Positions 43,276 through 51,839 of a stretch of DNA of 64,000 bases are shown here, piece by piece. Every line of letters begins with the position of its first letter. The stretch's first letter is position 1. Source of the DNA: an uncultured Myxococcales bacterium (lineage in GTDB: Bacteria > Myxococcota_A > Polyangia > Polyangiales > Polyangiaceae); NCBI GenBank assembly GCA_937872925.1, contig CALMUT010000371.1, positions 1 to 64,000 on the forward strand. Direction: 5' to 3'. Made by a program: the position numbers and the translations under genes. The notes beneath the pieces were generated by a model, which saw only the letters and a program-made list of their open reading frames with translations, searched no databases and had not been told where the DNA came from.

Positions 43276-45818
43276 TGAACATGACCCGCAGACTGCGATT
43301 CCAAGCCACGAGTGTGGCCCTTGTCCTATCGGCCTTTGGTGTGGGTGCGCTCGCGCAGCAAGCGCCGCCCATTCGCTCGAAGCCTGGCGCCGTGACGCCG
43401 CGCAATCAGCTGAAGCAACCCGCGCGCCCCACGCCGCGGCCCCCTGCGGCGCCGCCCGACCCTGATAAGCCCCCGCCGGGCGCCAAGGGAGCGCTGCCGG
43501 AGAATATGGATGCGATCGCCAAGGCGACGGACATTCCCTTCAAGGCCAAGCCCATGGGCCACAAGGTGAAGTTCAATTTGCAAGACGCGGATCTTGCGGA
43601 GTTGGTGAACCACATCAGCGGAATGACCGGGAAGCGCTTTATCTACGGTCCCAAGGTCCGTCAGATCAAAGCCACGGTTGTGTCGCCGTCGCCGATCAGT
43701 CTGGCCGAGGCGTATCAGGCGTTTCTGTCCATTCTGGAAGCCAACGGCATGACCGTGATCCCGCACGGACGCTTCTTGAAGATCGTGGACAGCGGCGGCG
43801 TCGTCGGCAACGCCACGCCGGTGTACTCCCGAGGCGCGCCAGTCCCGGACGTGGATCGGTTCGTCACGCGCTTATACCGCTTGAAGTATGTGTCCGCGGA
43901 AGAGGCCAGCCAGCTGCTCACGAAGTTCAAGAGCAAGGAAGGCGACCTGAGCGTGCACAGCGCGGGTCAGCTCTTGATCATGACGGACACCGGTTCGCAG
44001 ATCCGGCGCATGATCCGCATCATCGAAGAGGTAGACGTGGGCGGCGCCGGCAGCCGCATGTGGATCGAACCCGTGCACTACGGGTCAGCCACGGAGATGG
44101 CCAAGCGCATCAACGAGCTGTTCGAGCTTTCTGGCGGCCAGCCCGGCCAGCCCGGCGGGGGCGGTTCCGGTGGCCTCAACAAAGTCATTGCCGACGAGCA
44201 GACCAACTCGCTCATCGTCGTCGGTACCGAGGACTCGTACCTGAAGCTACTAGAGCTACTGAAACGCATCGACACCCAGCCGGCGGCGGAAGGCCGGGTG
44301 CGGGTGTTGCCCTTACAGCACGCCACGGCCGAGGAGCTCGCCAACGTGCTCAACCAGATGCTCACGGGGCAGGCAGCGGGCCAACCTGGCCAGCCAGCAG
44401 GGGCTCCTGGCGGAACCGGCGGCGGCATGTTCGAGGGTCAGATCAAGGTGATCCCTGACAAAGCCACCAACTCGCTGATCATCACGTCTTCGGGACGTGA
44501 CTACGCCAACATGCGCGTGGTGGTGGACCGGCTGGACATGGCGCGGCGCCAGGTGTTCATCGAAGCGGTGATCATGGACGTGAACGTGAATCACGCGAAT
44601 ACCCTCGGTGTCTCGTTCCACGGTGGTGCGACTTCGAATCTGGGCGGCGGCAGCGACACGCTCTTTCTCGGCGGTTTCGAAGCCGGGAACTCCCTGTCCT
44701 TTCCGGCAAACCCGGACTTGCTCCAGGGCGTGGCGCTTGGCGCTCGCGGACCGGAGCTGGCGGGGACGAGCAACCTGCTGCCCACGGGTCTTTCGATCCC
44801 GGCCTTTGGCATCGTGCTCAACGCACTGGCCACCAGCGGCGACGCGAACGTGCTGTCTACGCCACACATCTTGGCCACGGACAATACCGTCGCGGAGATC
44901 AGCGTTGGGCAAAACATCCCGCTTCAGACGAATATCGGTGGCAGTTCGGGAGCGCTTCCGTTCCCCATCCCGGGTGCGCCGGCCGGCGCGAACCCCCTGC
45001 AGTTCTTGGGTGGCGGTGGTTTCAATGCCCCGCGCCAGGACGTGGGCACCAAGATCAAGGTCACGCCTCATATCAACGAGTCCAATCAGGTTCGTCTCGA
45101 GATAGAGCAAGAGATCAGCGAGGCCGGCGCCAGCGCTGGCGAGTTAGGCGCGGTCTCGATCACGAAGCGCACAGCCAACACGACGGTGGTGGTGGACGAC
45201 CAACAGACCATCGTCATCGGCGGCTTGATGCGCGACAGCCTGCGCAAGACCCGGCGCAAGGTACCGGTCCTGGGGGACTTGCCGGTGCTGGGCTTTCTAT
45301 TCCGCCACTCCACTGAAAACATGGAGAAGACGAATCTGCTCTTGATCCTGACGCCCACGGTCATCACGAATCAGGCCGACCTGCGAAAGATCTTTGAGCG
45401 CAAGATGCAAGAGCGCCAAGAGTTTCTGGACCGCTACTTTGTTTTCTCGGGTCAGGATTGGAAACCGCCGCGGGACTACTCGCGCACCAATGGCCTGGTG
45501 GAAGACATCCGACAGGCCTACATGCAGCTCGACGAACGCGTGCGCTTGGAAGAAGAGGCCTCGCCCACCAGCAAGAAGGAGCACAAACCTTCCGAGCCCA
45601 TCGAGCTGCCCCACGTGGTCAAGCCCGGCGGCGCCGGAGCAGCGCCTCCTCCAGCTGCCCCGGCCACGCGTCCTCGGCCGCGGCCGCGGCCACGGCCCCG
45701 CACCAACCCCGCGCGTCCGACCACGCCGCGTCCCGCACCCCGCCCGCGTACGGAGCTGGCGCCGGCCATCAACATCAACCCCGTCGCGCGCAGCGTGAAC
45801 GCAGAACGGGTGGAATAG
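43275..45818 (+). CDS. gspD: Type II secretion secretin GspD
   Basis: GspD forms the outer-membrane channel. The 847-residue protein has a signal peptide (cleavage after GVGALA), a Pro-rich linker, N0-N3 domains (about 85-440, with Gly/Pro-rich loops QPGQPGGGGSGG and QPGQPAGAPGGTGGG inside the N domains) and the C-terminal secretin domain, including VPVLGDLPVLGFLF, the secretin signature. The last 100 residues hold an Arg-Pro repeat tail (about 770-830) beyond the secretin core. No pilotin gene is seen here. The start ATG 43275 overlaps the GspC stop. Confidence 0.95.
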   Translation: MNMTRRLRFQATSVALVLSAFGVGALAQQAPPIRSKPGAVTPRNQLKQPARPTPRPPAAPPDPDKPPPGAKGALPENMDAIAKATDIPFKAKPMGHKVKFNLQDADLAELVNHISGMTGKRFIYGPKVRQIKATVVSPSPISLAEAYQAFLSILEANGMTVIPHGRFLKIVDSGGVVGNATPVYSRGAPVPDVDRFVTRLYRLKYVSAEEASQLLTKFKSKEGDLSVHSAGQLLIMTDTGSQIRRMIRIIEEVDVGGAGSRMWIEPVHYGSATEMAKRINELFELSGGQPGQPGGGGSGGLNKVIADEQTNSLIVVGTEDSYLKLLELLKRIDTQPAAEGRVRVLPLQHATAEELANVLNQMLTGQAAGQPGQPAGAPGGTGGGMFEGQIKVIPDKATNSLIITSSGRDYANMRVVVDRLDMARRQVFIEAVIMDVNVNHANTLGVSFHGGATSNLGGGSDTLFLGGFEAGNSLSFPANPDLLQGVALGARGPELAGTSNLLPTGLSIPAFGIVLNALATSGDANVLSTPHILATDNTVAEISVGQNIPLQTNIGGSSGALPFPIPGAPAGANPLQFLGGGGFNAPRQDVGTKIKVTPHINESNQVRLEIEQEISEAGASAGELGAVSITKRTANTTVVVDDQQTIVIGGLMRDSLRKTRRKVPVLGDLPVLGFLFRHSTENMEKTNLLLILTPTVITNQADLRKIFERKMQERQEFLDRYFVFSGQDWKPPRDYSRTNGLVEDIRQAYMQLDERVRLEEEASPTSKKEHKPSEPIELPHVVKPGGAGAAPPPAAPATRPRPRPRPRPRTNPARPTTPRPAPRPRTELAPAININPVARSVNAERVE

Positions 45819-45820
45819 CG

Positions 45821-47590
45821 GTGGAGCAGCGCGCCCTCGGCAATATTCTGATTCGCCGTGGCGTCGTGGCGCCGGAAGCCCTCGAACCCCTTTACGTGCA
45901 GCAGCGTGAGCGGGGCACGGGGCTGGTGGAGCTTCTGGTTCAATCCAAGGCTGCCAGCGAAGCCCAGGTGGCCCGGGCGTTGGCGGAGGAATGTGGGCTG
46001 CCCTACGTCGAGCGGATCGACATCGACGCCGTGCCGCTTTCGACGGCCACCATGCTGCCCATTACCTATGCCAAGAACCACAAGCTCTTGGTGGTGGCGG
46101 AGACGGACGAAACGGTCGACGTTGTCTGCGGCGACCCTCTAGACACCGACGCCCTAGACGATGTGCGCGCCACCTTCGGCAAGTTGGTGGTCACCCACGT
46201 GTCGGCGCCGGACATCGTCGTGGACGCGATCAACCGAGTCTACGAGCGCCAGGACACCAGCAGCGAGCTCGAAAGCGACGAGGAGATCCGAGACGACAAC
46301 GAAGTCGATATCTTGGAGTCTGACGAAGACGCGCCGATCATTCGTTGGGTGAACGGCCTGTTTTTCAGTGCCGTGAAGGAGCGCGCCAGCGACATTCACA
46401 TCGAGCCGGAGGAAAAAGAGGTCGCGGTGCGTTTCCGTATCGATGGCCAGCTTTATGTCGCACGGCGCGCCAGCCGCCAGTTCCTATCCAGCGTGGTGGC
46501 CCGCGTGAAGATCATGGCTGGCCTCAACATCGCGGAGAAGCGCCTACCTCAAGACGGTCGCATTTCTCTGCGCATCGCCGGCCGCAGTATCGACGTGCGT
46601 GTCTCGACCATTCCGACCAGCCGCGACCACGAGCGCATCGTGATGCGTCTGCTGCACAAGACGAACATTCTGCTCGACCTGAACGAGCTCGGCTTTGCCG
46701 AGCGCGACTACCACGTGATGAGCTCGCTCATCAAACGCCCCAACGGCATCATCTTGGTGACTGGGCCGACTGGTAGCGGCAAGACGACGACGTTGTACGC
46801 CTGCCTGAATAAGATCAACCGGCCGAATATCAACATCCTGACCGCGGAAGATCCGGTCGAATACGAGATCCAAGGCATTCACCAGTTGCCGGTGCAGCCG
46901 AAGATTGGCCTGACCTTCGCCGGCGCTCTGCGCGCCTTTTTGCGCCAGGATCCGGATGTGATCATGGTCGGGGAGATCCGCGATCGCGAGACGGCGGAGA
47001 TCGCCATTCACGCATCCATGACGGGTCACTTGGTGCTGAGCACCATCCACACCAACGACGCAGCTGGCGCGGTGACTCGCTTGGTCGAGATGGAGATCGA
47101 GCCCTTTTTGGTGCGGTCTACGGTCGTGGGGATCTTGGCCCAACGCCTGGTGCGCATGCTGTGCCGGGAATGCCGAGAGCCCTACGAGGCGAGCGCCCAC
47201 GAACTGTCCCAGCTCGGCATCGATCCGGAGCGCACGCGTTGGCGCGACGCCCGCAAGTTGTCGAGTCGGTACGAAGTGCACGGCGTGCCTTATGATCCCG
47301 TGGGGTGGCGTGGCCCAGGCATGCCCACCTTGTATCGAGCCAAGGGCTGCGACGCTTGTGAGAACAAGGGTTTTACGGGACGCGGCGGCATCTATGAACT
47401 CTTGGTCATGGACGACGATGTCGGCGGCCTAGTGCTCAAGAGCGCGGACGCGCAATCGATCAAGCGCGCCGCCCGCGCCAACGGCATGGATACGTTGCGG
47501 GACGATGGAGCGCGTAAGGTGCTGCTCGGCGTCACCACAGTCGAAGAAGTCGTCGCTGCCACACAGGAGGACATCGTCGTCGACGAGTGA
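45821..47590 (+). CDS. gspE: Type II secretion ATPase GspE
   Basis: GspE is the cytoplasmic hexameric ATPase driving pseudopilus assembly. The 589-residue protein has an N-terminal GspE_N (MshEN-like) domain (about 1-145), a Walker A GPTGSGKTTT with Lys321, an Asp box, a Walker B GEIRDRETAEIA, a His box (TGHLVLSTIHTND) and a zinc-binding Cys4 module (CRECREP ... CDACENKGF) near the C-terminus. GTG start at 45821 lies two bases after the GspD stop. Standard GspE length is about 500-600. Confidence 0.95.
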   Translation: MEQRALGNILIRRGVVAPEALEPLYVQQRERGTGLVELLVQSKAASEAQVARALAEECGLPYVERIDIDAVPLSTATMLPITYAKNHKLLVVAETDETVDVVCGDPLDTDALDDVRATFGKLVVTHVSAPDIVVDAINRVYERQDTSSELESDEEIRDDNEVDILESDEDAPIIRWVNGLFFSAVKERASDIHIEPEEKEVAVRFRIDGQLYVARRASRQFLSSVVARVKIMAGLNIAEKRLPQDGRISLRIAGRSIDVRVSTIPTSRDHERIVMRLLHKTNILLDLNELGFAERDYHVMSSLIKRPNGIILVTGPTGSGKTTTLYACLNKINRPNINILTAEDPVEYEIQGIHQLPVQPKIGLTFAGALRAFLRQDPDVIMVGEIRDRETAEIAIHASMTGHLVLSTIHTNDAAGAVTRLVEMEIEPFLVRSTVVGILAQRLVRMLCRECREPYEASAHELSQLGIDPERTRWRDARKLSSRYEVHGVPYDPVGWRGPGMPTLYRAKGCDACENKGFTGRGGIYELLVMDDDVGGLVLKSADAQSIKRAARANGMDTLRDDGARKVLLGVTTVEEVVAATQEDIVVDE

Positions 47591-48822
47591 CCGCCATGGC
47601 CGTGTACGAATACAAGGGCATCCAGATCGGCAGCGGTAAACCCGCCAAGGGTTACCGCGACGCCGACAACGTCAAAGCGCTCCGGGCCGCGCTGCGCCGT
47701 GAAGGCATTCTGCTGACCCTGGCCACCGAAGAGAGCGAGCGCAAGGCCAAGAAGACCCGCGACATCGACCTGTTGGCGTTCTTTCGTCGTCCCAGCTCCG
47801 CGGACATTGCGGTCATGACGCGGCAGCTCGCCACGCTGGTGCGTGCGGGGGTGCCGCTACTCGACTCCATCCAAGCGTTGACGGAGCAGGTTGAAAAAGA
47901 GTCCCTGGTTCGCATCTTGAGCACCGTGCGGGAGAGCCTCAACGAGGGCACGGGTTTCGCGAAGAGCCTCGAGGCGCACCCCAAGGTCTTCCCACCGCTG
48001 TACGTGAATATGGTCGCTGCCGGCGAAGAAAGCGGCACGCTGGAGAGCGTCCTCGAGCGCCTGGCGGACTTCATGGAAGGGCAAGCGCGGCTCAAGGGCA
48101 AGGTGCTCGGCGCGCTGGCCTATCCGGTGCTGATGACTTTGATTGGCGCCGTGCTGGTCAGCTTTCTAATGGTGGCGGTCGTGCCGAAGGTCACCAGCAT
48201 CTTCGACAACCTGGGTCAGGCGCTGCCTTGGTACACCTCGGTGCTCATCTTCGTCTCGGACGTGCTCTCAGGCTACTGGTGGCTGATCTTAATGTTGATG
48301 ACGATCGGTGGCTTTGGATTCCGCCGCTGGCACAGCACCAAAGAGGGCAAGCTGAAGTGGGACTCGATGAGCCTGCGCTGGCCCATCTTCGGCCGACTGA
48401 ACCAGTTGGTGGCGCTGTCGCGTTTCGCGCGCACCCTGGCCACCCTTCTAGCCAGCGGCGTGCCGCTGCTCAAGGCCATGGAGATCGGGCGTAACGTGCT
48501 CGGTAACGTGCGCCTAGAAGGCGTCGTGACCGAAGCGATTGGCTCGATCCGCGAAGGCGAGAGCATCGCCGAGCCCCTGAAGCGCAGTGGGCACTTTCCG
48601 CCCATGGTCACGCATATGATCGCCGTGGGTGAGCGCACCGGACAGCTGGAAAACATGCTCGAAAACGTCGCCCGGGCCTACGAGTCCGACGTGGAGACTC
48701 GCGTGGCCGCGCTGACCAGTCTGCTCGAGCCGCTGATGATCGTGCTCTTGGGCGGCATCGTGGGCTTCATCGCCATGGCGATCCTGATGCCGCTCATCCA
48801 GATGAATCAGATGGTGCAATGA
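47587..48822 (+). CDS. gspF: Type II secretion inner-membrane platform protein GspF
   Basis: GspF is the polytopic platform protein. The 411-residue protein has the two repeated cytoplasmic GspF domains (about 70-180 and 275-390), the first with MTRQLATLVRAGVPLLDSI and the second with FARTLATLLASGVPLLKAM, and three transmembrane helices (about 180-205, 225-250 and 380-405). GTG start at 47587 overlaps the GspE stop by four bases. Confidence 0.95.
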   Translation: MTAMAVYEYKGIQIGSGKPAKGYRDADNVKALRAALRREGILLTLATEESERKAKKTRDIDLLAFFRRPSSADIAVMTRQLATLVRAGVPLLDSIQALTEQVEKESLVRILSTVRESLNEGTGFAKSLEAHPKVFPPLYVNMVAAGEESGTLESVLERLADFMEGQARLKGKVLGALAYPVLMTLIGAVLVSFLMVAVVPKVTSIFDNLGQALPWYTSVLIFVSDVLSGYWWLILMLMTIGGFGFRRWHSTKEGKLKWDSMSLRWPIFGRLNQLVALSRFARTLATLLASGVPLLKAMEIGRNVLGNVRLEGVVTEAIGSIREGESIAEPLKRSGHFPPMVTHMIAVGERTGQLENMLENVARAYESDVETRVAALTSLLEPLMIVLLGGIVGFIAMAILMPLIQMNQMVQ

Positions 48823-49241
48823 TGATGCTCCGGCGCAGACGAGGTGGCGAAAAGCGCATCTTCTTCCCCTGGGAAGGACGCAGCGGCATCAGCCGCGCGG
48901 TGCGCATGGGCCGCTTGCGTCCCTTCCTTCTGGTGGCGGGCGTGCTGGGCTTTATCGTCGTGGTGGGAGTGCGCGAGCGGCATCGCGCCGGCGTGCGTCA
49001 GACGCGCGCCACGCTGCTGGATGTGCGCGGCGCAGTGGACACCTACATGGCTAGCAATGACGGCGGCTGCCCGCCGAGTCTGGATCGGGCGCTGGAGGCA
49101 GTTGCCTACCAGGGCAACGCCAGCGACGCCTGGGGGCGTTCGGTGCGCCTGTCATGCCCTGGCAAACGAGAGGGCGAGCTTTATGATCTTTCGAGCGATG
49201 GTCCCGATGGAAAACCTGGCGGACTCGATCGCATTCGCTGA
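48819..49241 (+). CDS. GspG-like protein without a prepilin cleavage site
   Basis: This 140-residue protein overlaps gspF by four bases and immediately precedes gspG. It has a basic N-terminus, one transmembrane helix (about 34-51, PFLLVAGVLGFIVVVGV), and a C-terminal part resembling GspG: a helical segment ATLLDVRGAVDTYMASNDGGCPP, a SDAWGRSVRLSC segment like the DPWG of GspG, and YDLSSDGPDGKPGGLD. The prepilin motif G-F-T-L-x-E is absent, so it is not a substrate for the peptidase. It may be a membrane-anchored platform or regulatory part of the pseudopilus. I know of no named family for it. Confidence 0.65.
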   Translation: MMMLRRRRGGEKRIFFPWEGRSGISRAVRMGRLRPFLLVAGVLGFIVVVGVRERHRAGVRQTRATLLDVRGAVDTYMASNDGGCPPSLDRALEAVAYQGNASDAWGRSVRLSCPGKREGELYDLSSDGPDGKPGGLDRIR

Positions 49242-49253
49242 ATGAGGAAAACG

Positions 49254-49688
49254 ATGGAACGACACACACAGCTTCAACTCCTTCGCCTGCGCCGCTTGCG
49301 TCGGCTCTCGCGGGGCGTGACCTTGGTCGAGGTTCTGATCGTCGTGGCAATCATCGCGATGATCGCCGGTGGCGTGACGGTATTTGCCTTGCCGAAGTAC
49401 CGCGATGCGCAAAAGACCACTGCAGAAACAGGCGCGCGGGTGATCCGTCAGGCCGTGCAGGGCTGGCAGGCGACCAACAACGAAATCAGCTGCCCCACCA
49501 TCAGCCAGCTGGTGCAGGAAAAGCAGCTCGACCCAGGTGCCAACACCAATGACCCTTGGGGCACGGCCTACTCGCTCAACTGCACGGAGGACGACGTGAT
49601 CGTCAGCTCCGCGGGGCCCGACAAGAAGAAGGGCACGAAAGACGACATCCGCGTGCCCAAGGGCGCAACGGAGTCTGCCGAGGAATGA
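49254..49688 (+). CDS. gspG: Major pseudopilin GspG
   Basis: GspG is the major subunit of the type II pseudopilus. The protein (144 residues from ATG 49254) has a long basic prepeptide ending LSRG, then VTLVEVLIVVAIIAMIAGGV, with Glu at +5; residue +1 is Val, not Phe. A C-terminal part has the typical NDPWGTAYSLNC and SAGPDKKKGTKDDI motifs. GAGGAAA at 49245-49250 fits as Shine-Dalgarno for ATG 49254; ATG 49242 (adjacent to the preceding stop) is the alternative. The C-terminus ends in an acidic GATESAEE tail. Confidence 0.9.
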   Translation: MERHTQLQLLRLRRLRRLSRGVTLVEVLIVVAIIAMIAGGVTVFALPKYRDAQKTTAETGARVIRQAVQGWQATNNEISCPTISQLVQEKQLDPGANTNDPWGTAYSLNCTEDDVIVSSAGPDKKKGTKDDIRVPKGATESAEE

Positions 49689-50410
49689 ATATGACTTGGA
49701 CTTCGATGCAGCATCGCTGTGCGCGCTCCGCCGCGCGAGGGCTCACCCTCGTCGAAGTCCTGGTCGTCGTGGCGCTGATTGCCGTGCTGTCCGGAGCCGT
49801 GGTGATCGGCTCAGGCTCTCTTGCCGGGAGCCGACAGCGCGCGGCGGCGACGTTGATCTTGTCTGGGGTGCGCTTGGGCGTGACCCGCGCGAATACCACG
49901 GGGCGCCCGGTGCGCATGGTCTTCGACCTGGACAAACACCGCGTGCACCTGGAAGAGAGTGCGGGGCGCAGCATGCTGCGCGAGAAGGAAGAAGTCAGCA
50001 CCGGCGGCGGCGCCGAGGCAGCCACCGAAGCAGAAAAGGAAAGCCGCGCCGAAGCCGACCGCATTCTCAAGGGCCCCCAGGCGCCGCGGGCGAAGTTTTC
50101 TCCGGTCAAGCAGTTCGGTTTCGACAGCAACGAAGCGGGCGGCCGCGCCCTGGGCAGCGGCATCGAATTCGGCGAGGTGCAAACCGAGCATGACGAAGCG
50201 CCGCGCAAAGAAGGCCGCGCCTATCTCTTCTTTTTCCCCGGCGGCGGCACCGAGCGCGCTGCGATTCAGATCCGCCAAAAGGGCGAGCGCGAAGGCGTCA
50301 CGGTGCTGGTCAGTCCGCTGACGGGGCGCGCAAAGATCCAGCGCGGCAACATCGCCCTCGAAGCGCCGCGCATGGACGAGACTTTTGGCCAGCGAGGCGA
50401 AGAAGAATGA
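49685..50410 (+). CDS. gspH: Minor pseudopilin GspH
   Basis: GspH is a minor pseudopilin. The 241-residue protein has the processing site ARG|LTLVEVLVVVALIAVLSGAV near the N-terminus, a helical stem and a beta-rich globular part. A charged Glu/Ala-rich insert (about 105-140) and long acidic C-terminal part make it longer than most GspH proteins (about 170-200). ATG 49685 overlaps the GspG stop; ATG 49691 is a possible alternative. Confidence 0.85.
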   Translation: MNMTWTSMQHRCARSAARGLTLVEVLVVVALIAVLSGAVVIGSGSLAGSRQRAAATLILSGVRLGVTRANTTGRPVRMVFDLDKHRVHLEESAGRSMLREKEEVSTGGGAEAATEAEKESRAEADRILKGPQAPRAKFSPVKQFGFDSNEAGGRALGSGIEFGEVQTEHDEAPRKEGRAYLFFFPGGGTERAAIQIRQKGEREGVTVLVSPLTGRAKIQRGNIALEAPRMDETFGQRGEEE

Positions 50411-51105
50411 CCCAGGGGCATCAGCGCCGCCGCGGCTTCACCTTACTAGAGGTGCTGGTGGCGATCTCGATCCTGGGCATGGGCCTGACGGTGATCTTGT
50501 CGTCTCAGGTAGGGCTCTTCTCCAGTGCCCAGCGCGCACAGAACCTCAGCGTTGCGACGGGCCTGGCACGCTGCAAGATGGCCGAAGCGGAGCTGAAGCT
50601 GATGCAAGAAGGCTACCCGCTGATCGATCAGAACGACGAGGGCCGCTGCTGCGACGATGAAGACACCAAGGGCTTTCGCTGCAAGTGGCAGACCCAAAGC
50701 GTGAAGCTACCGGAGCCCAAAGGGCTGTCGGATTTGGGCGGCGATGGCGGCCTCGACGACCAGAGCGGGCTCGGCGCCCTGGGAGCGCTTCAGGGCGTGC
50801 AGTCGGGCGGAGCCTCTGCCCTCACGGGTGACGGCGGCATCGCGGGCTTGGGCGGGCTGTTGACCCAGGCCGCCGGCGGTGGCGCCCAGGGCATGGCGCC
50901 GCTGGTGATGGGCATGGTCTATCCGGATCTGAAGCCCATGCTCGAGGCCAGCATTCGCAAGGTCAACGTCACGGTGGTGTGGAAAGAGGGCTCGCGCGAA
51001 CGCGAATTCTCCATCACCCAGTACATTACAAATCCCACCCAAGGTGGCCTCGACCCCAACGCGGCCAAGGGGCTCGAACAGCTGGAGGATCAGCTGCCAC
51101 CATGA
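50407..51105 (+). CDS. gspI: Minor pseudopilin GspI
   Basis: GspI is a minor pseudopilin of the tip complex. The 232-residue protein has the processing motif RRRG|FTLLEVLVAISILGMGLTV, a helical stem and a Cys-containing region (RCCDDEDTKGFRCKW). A Gly/Leu/Ala-rich insert of about 50 residues (DLGGDGGLDDQSGLGALGAL onwards) separates it from the C-terminal beta domain, so the protein is roughly 100 residues longer than usual. ATG 50407 overlaps the GspH stop. Confidence 0.85.
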   Translation: MTQGHQRRRGFTLLEVLVAISILGMGLTVILSSQVGLFSSAQRAQNLSVATGLARCKMAEAELKLMQEGYPLIDQNDEGRCCDDEDTKGFRCKWQTQSVKLPEPKGLSDLGGDGGLDDQSGLGALGALQGVQSGGASALTGDGGIAGLGGLLTQAAGGGAQGMAPLVMGMVYPDLKPMLEASIRKVNVTVVWKEGSREREFSITQYITNPTQGGLDPNAAKGLEQLEDQLPP

Positions 51106-51839
51106 CCACGCCCACGCTTTCGCGGCTGTCCCGCGCCACTCGAGCAAGGCTCCGGGGTTTCACCTTGGTGGAGCTGCTCGTCGCCATTTCCATCTTGGCG
51201 ATGATCAGCGTGCTGATCTACTCGACCTTCGCCAGCATGAAGCGCAGCCGCGAGGGCCTCGAGCGAGTCAACGATCGCTACCGCGAGGGACGCCTGGCCA
51301 TGGCGCGCATCACTCGAGAGCTCTCGAGTGCGTTCATTTCGCTGCACACACCCATCGATCAAGCATTGGCCCCCAACCGCACGGCCTTCAAAGGCACCAC
51401 CGGCACGCCGGCGGATCGCGTGGATTTTACGGCGTTCGCCCATCTGCGCATCGATCGCAACTCCCACGAATCGGATCAGGCGGAGGTGGGCTACTTCGGT
51501 TCGTCGAATCCCGCCAAAGACGGCACCACGGACCTAGTGCGGCGCCTGTCCACGCGGATTGACGGTGAGCCGGACCGCGGCGGGCGCATCGACGTCCTGG
51601 CCACGGACATCGATCTATTCGATCTGCAGTACCTCGATCCCTTGACCGGTCAGTGGGTCGAAACTTGGGACACAACCCAAGCGATTGGCCAGAAGGACCG
51701 TCTGCCACTGCAGATCCGGGTGATTTTGGTGATGAACGGTGGCCGCCGCAGTGGGGCCGGCCGTGGCATGCAGCCCGTGCGATTCACCATGAAGGTGGCG
51801 ATGCCCATGCAGCGCCCGTTGACCTTTGCGACCCAATGA
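51102..51839 (+). CDS. gspJ: Minor pseudopilin GspJ
   Basis: GspJ belongs to the pseudopilus tip. The 245-residue protein has LRG|FTLVELLVAISILAMISVLI near the N-terminus with Glu5, then a helical stem (SMKRSREGLERVNDRYREG) and a beta domain. The length is typical. ATG 51102 overlaps the GspI stop and precedes gspK by overlap. Confidence 0.88.
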   Translation: MTTPTLSRLSRATRARLRGFTLVELLVAISILAMISVLIYSTFASMKRSREGLERVNDRYREGRLAMARITRELSSAFISLHTPIDQALAPNRTAFKGTTGTPADRVDFTAFAHLRIDRNSHESDQAEVGYFGSSNPAKDGTTDLVRRLSTRIDGEPDRGGRIDVLATDIDLFDLQYLDPLTGQWVETWDTTQAIGQKDRLPLQIRVILVMNGGRRSGAGRGMQPVRFTMKVAMPMQRPLTFATQ

